DNA from: Pseudomonadota bacterium | Lineage (GTDB): Bacteria; Pseudomonadota; Alphaproteobacteria; Rhizobiales; Rhizobiaceae | Length of the DNA: 64,000 bases | Direction of reading: 5' to 3' | NCBI GenBank assembly: GCA_023399465.1 | Contig: JAEWPB010000008.1 | Span: 1-64,000, forward strand | Shown: positions 61,329 through 64,000 of the stretch, piece by piece | Numbering within the stretch: position 1 is the first letter of the stretch | Layout: every line of letters begins with the position of its first letter | Notes under the pieces: generated by a model | Databases searched by the model: none | The model's input: only the letters and a program-made list of their open reading frames with translations | What the model was told of the DNA's origin: nothing | Position numbers and translations under genes: made by a program

Positions 61329-62249
61329 TTGTCCATCGCATTGTTGCTCGAACAACTTCTAAACGGGCTGCAGCTCGGCGTGATGCTGTTCCTCATGGCC
61401 GCCGGCCTGACGCTGATCTTCGGCGTCATGGGCCTTATCAATCTCGCCCATGGCTCACTGTACATGGTCGGCGCCTTCGCCTGCGCGGCAGTCGCCGCAG
61501 CGACCGGCTCCTTCTGGCTCGGCCTCGTGGCAAGCCTGATCGCCGCCGCGGCAGCCGGGGCGATCATGGAAGTCGCGGTCATCCGCCGGCTCTATGAACG
61601 CGACCATCTCGACCAGGTGCTCGCCACCTTCGCACTGATCCTGATCTTTTCCGAAGCCACGCGCTGGCTGTTCGGCTCGTTCCCGCTCTATCTCGACATC
61701 CCGCCGCTTTTGCAGGGTGCCGTGCCCCTTCCCGGCGGCGGCCAGTACCAGCTCTACCGCCTCGCCATCATCGGCGTCGGCATCGTGGTGGCCGTCGGGC
61801 TCTACCTGCTGATTTCGCGGACCCGCCTCGGCATGCGCATCCGCGCCGGCGAATCCGACCGCGAGATGATCGCCGCCCTCGGCGTCGACATCCGGACCCT
61901 CTACACCGTGGTCTTCGCGCTCGGCGCGGCGCTCGCCGGACTGGCCGGCGCGCTTGTCGGCGCGCTCCAGTCGGTGCAGGTCGGCATGGGCGAACCGGCG
62001 CTGATCCTTGCGTTCGTCGTCATCGTCATCGGCGGCATCGGCTCGATCAAGGGGGCGCTCTGCGGCGCCATTCTCGTCGGGCTCGTCGATACGATGGGAC
62101 GTTTCCTGTTGCCGAAGGCCATCGCATTCATCGTGCCCGCCGCCCAGGCCGGACCGATCGGCGGAGCACTCGCCTCGATGCTGATCTACATCGTGATGGC
62201 CCTCATCCTCGCATTCCGGCCGAGCGGCCTGTTTGCCGCGCAGTCGTGA
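61329..62249 (+). CDS. HAAT-type ABC permease, LivH-like
   Basis: This 306-residue permease starts with TTG. It has the family opening LLNGLQLGVMLFLMAAGLTL and GLINLAHGSLYMVGAF. The cytoplasmic loop is RAGESDREMIAALGVDIRTL near residue 175. VVIVIGGIGSIKGALCGAIL near 235 is the conserved closing region. The start lies 124 bases after the binding-protein gene, with the hairpin between. It precedes the second permease by a few bases. Confidence 0.9.
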   Translation: MSIALLLEQLLNGLQLGVMLFLMAAGLTLIFGVMGLINLAHGSLYMVGAFACAAVAAATGSFWLGLVASLIAAAAAGAIMEVAVIRRLYERDHLDQVLATFALILIFSEATRWLFGSFPLYLDIPPLLQGAVPLPGGGQYQLYRLAIIGVGIVVAVGLYLLISRTRLGMRIRAGESDREMIAALGVDIRTLYTVVFALGAALAGLAGALVGALQSVQVGMGEPALILAFVVIVIGGIGSIKGALCGAILVGLVDTMGRFLLPKAIAFIVPAAQAGPIGGALASMLIYIVMALILAFRPSGLFAAQS

Positions 62250-62258
62250 GGAATGGCC

Positions 62259-63230
62259 ATGACCCGTGAAACCATCGTCAATTCGGCCCTGGCCCTCACC
62301 CTTCTTGCCATTCCGCTGGTCGCCTCGGCCATCGGCGAGCCATTCTACATCACGCTCGCGACCCGCATCGCGGTCCTGGCGCTCGCGGCCGTCGGACTCA
62401 ACATCGCGCTCGGCCTTGGCGGCCTGGTGTCGTTCGGCCATGCCGCGTTCTTCGGCCTCGGCGGATATGTCGCCGGCATCATGGCGACCCACGCCTTCAA
62501 CGCCGAACCGCTGTTCCTCGGGATCGAGGCGACGACATCCATGCCCGTCATATGGCTGGTGGCAATCGTCCTCTGCGGCCTCGTGGCATTGCCGATCGGG
62601 TTGATCAGCCTGCGCACCACCGGCGTCTACTTCATCATGATCACCCTCGCCTTCGCGCAGATGATCTACTACTTCGCCGTCTCCTGGCCGACCTATGGCG
62701 GCGAGGACGGACTGTCGATCTATACCCGCAACAGCTTTCCCGGCATCAATACCGCGCAACCGCTGCCCTATTTCCTGGTCTGCTACACCCTGCTGATGGC
62801 TGGCCTGCTGTTGTTCTGGGCATTGCGCGGTTCGCGTTTCGGCGCCGCTCTCGAGGCCGCGCGGCAGAATGCGACCCGGCTTGCCGCGGTCGGCATTGCA
62901 CCTTTCAATATCCGGCTGGCCGCCTTCGCCATCTCGGCCATGATGACCGGACTTGCGGGCGCGCTGTTTGCCGATCTCAACCGCTTCGTCAGCCCGTCGA
63001 TGCTCTCCTGGCACATGTCCGGCGAACTGATCATCCTGATCATCCTCGGCGGCAAGGCGCGGCTTTTCGGGCCCCTCGCGGGTGCGATGCTCTATGTCTT
63101 CTTCGAATACGCGCTTGGCGGCATTACCGAGCGCTGGCAATTCTTCCTTGGCCTGATCCTGCTCGGCGTCGTGCTGTTTGCACGCGGCGGCCTGTTGGGC
63201 CTGCTCGCAGGAAAGGCGCGTCATGGCTGA
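62259..63230 (+). CDS. HAAT-type ABC permease, LivM-like
   Basis: This permease of about 323 residues has LALAAVGLNIALGLGGLVSF and FGHAAFFGLGGYVAGIMATH in the first third. TTGVYFIMITLAFAQMIYYF is near 125, and the EAA-type loop is RQNATRLAAVGIAPFNIRL near 210. Two ATGs six bases apart are possible; 62259 has AGGA at a better distance. Its stop overlaps the ATPase gene by eight bases. Confidence 0.9.
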   Translation: MTRETIVNSALALTLLAIPLVASAIGEPFYITLATRIAVLALAAVGLNIALGLGGLVSFGHAAFFGLGGYVAGIMATHAFNAEPLFLGIEATTSMPVIWLVAIVLCGLVALPIGLISLRTTGVYFIMITLAFAQMIYYFAVSWPTYGGEDGLSIYTRNSFPGINTAQPLPYFLVCYTLLMAGLLLFWALRGSRFGAALEAARQNATRLAAVGIAPFNIRLAAFAISAMMTGLAGALFADLNRFVSPSMLSWHMSGELIILIILGGKARLFGPLAGAMLYVFFEYALGGITERWQFFLGLILLGVVLFARGGLLGLLAGKARHG

Positions 63231-63972
63231 GCCAATCCTTGAAATCCGCGACCTGCGCAAGACGTTCGGGGCGCTGAAGGCAACCGACAGCGTCAGCCTT
63301 ACGCTCATGCCCGGCGAGATCCATGCGCTGATCGGCCCGAACGGCGCCGGCAAGTCGACGCTGATGCACCAGATCTCCGGATCGCTGACCCCGACCAGCG
63401 GCTCGATCCGCTTTCTCGGGCATGACGTCCTCGGGCTCGACATGGCGGGACGCGCCCGTCTCGGTCTCGGCCGGAGCTTCCAGATCTCCTCGCTCGCGCA
63501 GGAATTCTCGGCGCTGCGCAACGTCATGCTGGCCGTGCAGGCGCGCCAGGGATCGAGCTTCCGGTTCTTCCGCCCGGTCATGGGCGATCGCAGCCTGACC
63601 GAACCGGCGATGGCGATGCTGGAACGCGTCGGTCTTGCCGGACGCGCCAACCTCCCGGCCGCCGAGCTTTCGCACGGCGAACGCCGGCAACTGGAAATCG
63701 CCATTGCCCTCGCGCTGGGCTCGAAGGCCTTCCTCTTCGACGAGCCGATGGCGGGCATGGGACCGGAAGGCTCGAAGAGCCTGACCGGCTTCCTCGACAA
63801 ATTGCGCCATGAGGCGCCGATCCTGCTGGTCGAACACGACATGGATGCCGTGTTCGCGCTTGCCGACCGGATCTCCGTTCTCGTCTATGGCCGCATCATC
63901 GCCACCGGCACCGTCGACGAGATCCGCAACAACCCGGAAGTCCGCCGGGCCTATCTTGGAGACGCCGCGTGA
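63223..63972 (+). CDS. HAAT-type ABC ATPase, LivG-like
   Basis: This 249-residue ATPase has Walker A GPNGAGKST near residue 37 and the Q-loop GRSFQISSLAQEFSALRN. The variant signature is LSHGERRQLEIAIALALG and Walker B is FLFDEPMAGMGP. The HDMDAVFALADRISVL switch and C-terminal NNPEVRRAYLGD are LivG hallmarks. ATG 63223 overlaps the permease stop. The following LivF-like gene starts within its stop codon (GTGA). Confidence 0.93.
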   Translation: MAEPILEIRDLRKTFGALKATDSVSLTLMPGEIHALIGPNGAGKSTLMHQISGSLTPTSGSIRFLGHDVLGLDMAGRARLGLGRSFQISSLAQEFSALRNVMLAVQARQGSSFRFFRPVMGDRSLTEPAMAMLERVGLAGRANLPAAELSHGERRQLEIAIALALGSKAFLFDEPMAGMGPEGSKSLTGFLDKLRHEAPILLVEHDMDAVFALADRISVLVYGRIIATGTVDEIRNNPEVRRAYLGDAA

Positions 63973-64000
63973 GCCTGCTCGAACTCAAGGGAATCCAGAC
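63969..64000 (+). CDS. HAAT-type ABC ATPase, LivF-like (partial, runs off window)
   Basis: Only the first ten or so codons are visible (GTG start, then SLLELKGIQ). The GTGA overlap with the LivG-like stop and the characteristic LivF opening strand identify it as the second ATPase of the importer. The rest lies outside the window. Confidence 0.7.
   Translation, partial: MSLLELKGIQ

Noticed and set aside
61455..63842. 795-codon minus-strand frame opposite the second importer
   Set aside because: Typical shadow of high-GC genes. The opposite strand encodes conserved ABC components.

Overview
The window is GC-rich, densely coded chromosome- or megaplasmid-type DNA. It has no rRNA or tRNA genes, CRISPR arrays, insertion sequences or phage genes that I can see. 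Gene content points to an alphaproteobacterium of the Hyphomicrobiales, most likely Rhizobiaceae. The pointers are a Brucella-ure2-like urease/nickel operon (ureABCEFGDT-nikKMLQO), a Ku gene behind a GGAAC-N16-CGTT promoter typical of the alphaproteobacterial general stress sigma factor, CHASE2 and class III cyclases, and many ABC uptake systems. I did not have species-level evidence.

Layout. 1-4436: a polyamine-type ABC importer on the minus strand (ATPase cut by the window edge, two permeases, binding protein), divergent from a GntR-type regulator with two winged-helix domains. 4443-25101: a glycan-related region. It holds a GT1 glycosyltransferase, a DUF3095 cyclase-like protein, a nucleotide-sugar dehydrogenase, a class III cyclase coupled to a secreted polysaccharide lyase, an oligopeptide/oligosaccharide-type ABC importer, four more glycosyltransferases, an MscS-type channel and a deacetylase-like protein. 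25130-35804: two divergent transcription units that together look like a cyclic-nucleotide signalling module. The minus strand carries a PycTM-like membrane protein, a very unusual ABC-transporter-like protein with a degenerate and expanded nucleotide-binding domain, a stand-alone cNMP-binding domain and a metallo-beta-lactamase-fold hydrolase. The plus strand carries a FecR-TPR-outer-membrane-barrel protein coupled to a CHASE2 cyclase. I regard this module as the most interesting part of the window.

35818-43622: an aromatic-compound cassette with an AraC regulator, a branched-chain-amino-acid-type (HAAT) ABC importer, an aromatic aldehyde dehydrogenase and a 2,4'-dihydroxyacetophenone-dioxygenase-like cupin. 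43768-44568: Ku for non-homologous end joining. 44742-55003: the urease structural and accessory genes, a urea channel and an ECF-type nickel importer in one long operon. 55024-56239: two CrcB fluoride-channel subunits, one fused to a DUF302 domain. 56347-64000: tryptophan/kynurenine/anthranilate catabolism (formamidase-like hydrolase, aminobenzoate/benzoate-type CoA ligase, tryptophan 2,3-dioxygenase), followed by a second HAAT importer that runs off the window end.

Many operons are tightly packed with ATGA, GTGA or TGATG stop/start overlaps. Start codons were moved from the longest open frame wherever a Shine-Dalgarno sequence or a stop/start overlap argued for it.
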